From assembly GCA_965224765.1 (NCBI GenBank), contig CBDDAC010000023.1:62001-126000 (forward strand): a stretch of DNA of 64,000 nt. Direction: 5' to 3'. Source of the stretch: CAZDBA01 sp965224765 (lineage in GTDB: Bacteria > Planctomycetota > Planctomycetia > Pirellulales > Pirellulaceae). Below the pieces are notes generated by a model. That model did not search any database, was not told the DNA's origin, and worked only from the letters and a program-made list of their open reading frames with translations. Shown here in pieces: positions 63,724-64,000 of the stretch. A program made the position numbers and the translations under genes. Every line of letters starts with the position of its first letter. Position 1 is the first letter of the stretch.

Positions 63724-64000
63724 ATGTATTTCTCGCGAGCTGCATTGAACAGCGTGTTGATACTAGGAATATTTGCCTCACATATTTGCGGACAAGATTC
63801 AAACCCGGATTCCGCCACACTGGACAAAAGGGAGATACAAATTCGCTGTCCGTGGAATGGCACACGGATAGGAATATCGCGTTCAACAATTGCGAAACCA
63901 GCGGCAAGCCCGTACTGATTGTCACGATTCCTTCAGAGAGCGAGGCGACCAAGGCACGTTTGTTCCTGAGTCACCCCGTTTTTGGGCCAGTGATTTCGAA
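63724..64000 (+). CDS. Thioredoxin-like exported protein, partial and frameshifted
   Basis: ATG 63724 starts a signal peptide (MYFSRAALNSVLILGIFASHICG). The frame then shifts near 63832: another frame continues NSLSVEWHTDRNIAFNNCETSGKPVLIVTIPSESEATKARLFLSHPVFGPVIS to the window end. This resembles the first strand and helix of thioredoxin_7-like proteins (W...A...A...GKPVLxxx) but has Ser/Glu where CxxC would be. Adding one base to the AAAAGGG run would restore a single frame. The gene runs off the window. Confidence 0.55.

Overview
The window looks like chromosomal DNA of a planctomycete, probably Pirellulaceae-like (inference; no rRNA or marker gene is present). The evidence is the gene mix: ECF-type sigma factors beside Ser/Thr kinases, a WD40 kinase, four PEP-CTERM proteins, a sulfatase, BlaI/M56 (BlaR1-like) pairs, a DUF1111-type di-heme protein, FG-GAP and redoxin/cytochrome/monooxygenase proteins, few Shine-Dalgarno sequences, and large gaps holding palindromic repeats.

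Layout. 0-9 kb: a secreted thioredoxin/TPR protein interrupted by one in-frame TGA, a 184-bp tandem repeat, a subtilase with a C-terminal propeller, a TetR regulator and a redoxin/cytochrome/monooxygenase protein. 9-17.4 kb: an ABC membrane domain, a TraB/GumN-like protein, a WD40 kinase followed by its sigma factor, and two PEP-CTERM proteins. 17.4-26.5 kb (mostly minus): an ADP-ribosylglycohydrolase; a sigma / kinase / His-rich lipoprotein operon; an FG-GAP protein with a second in-frame TGA; a response regulator; two PEP-CTERM proteins. 27-46.5 kb: two BlaI/M56 pairs with different exported domains, a phosphoesterase, a membrane-anchored sigma factor, di-heme and P460-like cytochromes, a cyanophycinase-like peptidase, a sulfatase and a CadC-like regulator. 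46.7-55.8 kb: an ankyrin protein, a MacA/MacB/TolC-like exporter in two convergent operons, and a NADAR protein. 56-64 kb: a BlaI-M56-LRR module present twice, separated by remnants of a serine recombinase and an IS3 element and preceded by a group II intron reverse transcriptase fragment.

Most striking points. (1) Two unrelated exported proteins each contain a single in-frame TGA where a cysteine is expected. In one it follows Trp at the WCxxC position of a thioredoxin fold; in the other it sits beside a Cys. The second is followed at 13 nt by a hairpin resembling a bacterial SECIS. These are candidate selenoproteins. (2) The duplicated BlaI-M56-LRR module has decayed reciprocally: one copy keeps the regulators and has a broken LRR gene, the other keeps a nearly intact LRR gene and has lost the regulators. 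Both keep the same 17-bp palindromic operator. (3) A sigma/kinase operon carries a His-rich tail on the outer side of the kinase and ends in a His/Asp-rich lipoprotein, suggesting an envelope metal-sensing circuit.

Several frameshifts fall in the last 6 kb. They may be genuine decay or base-calling errors and are flagged individually.
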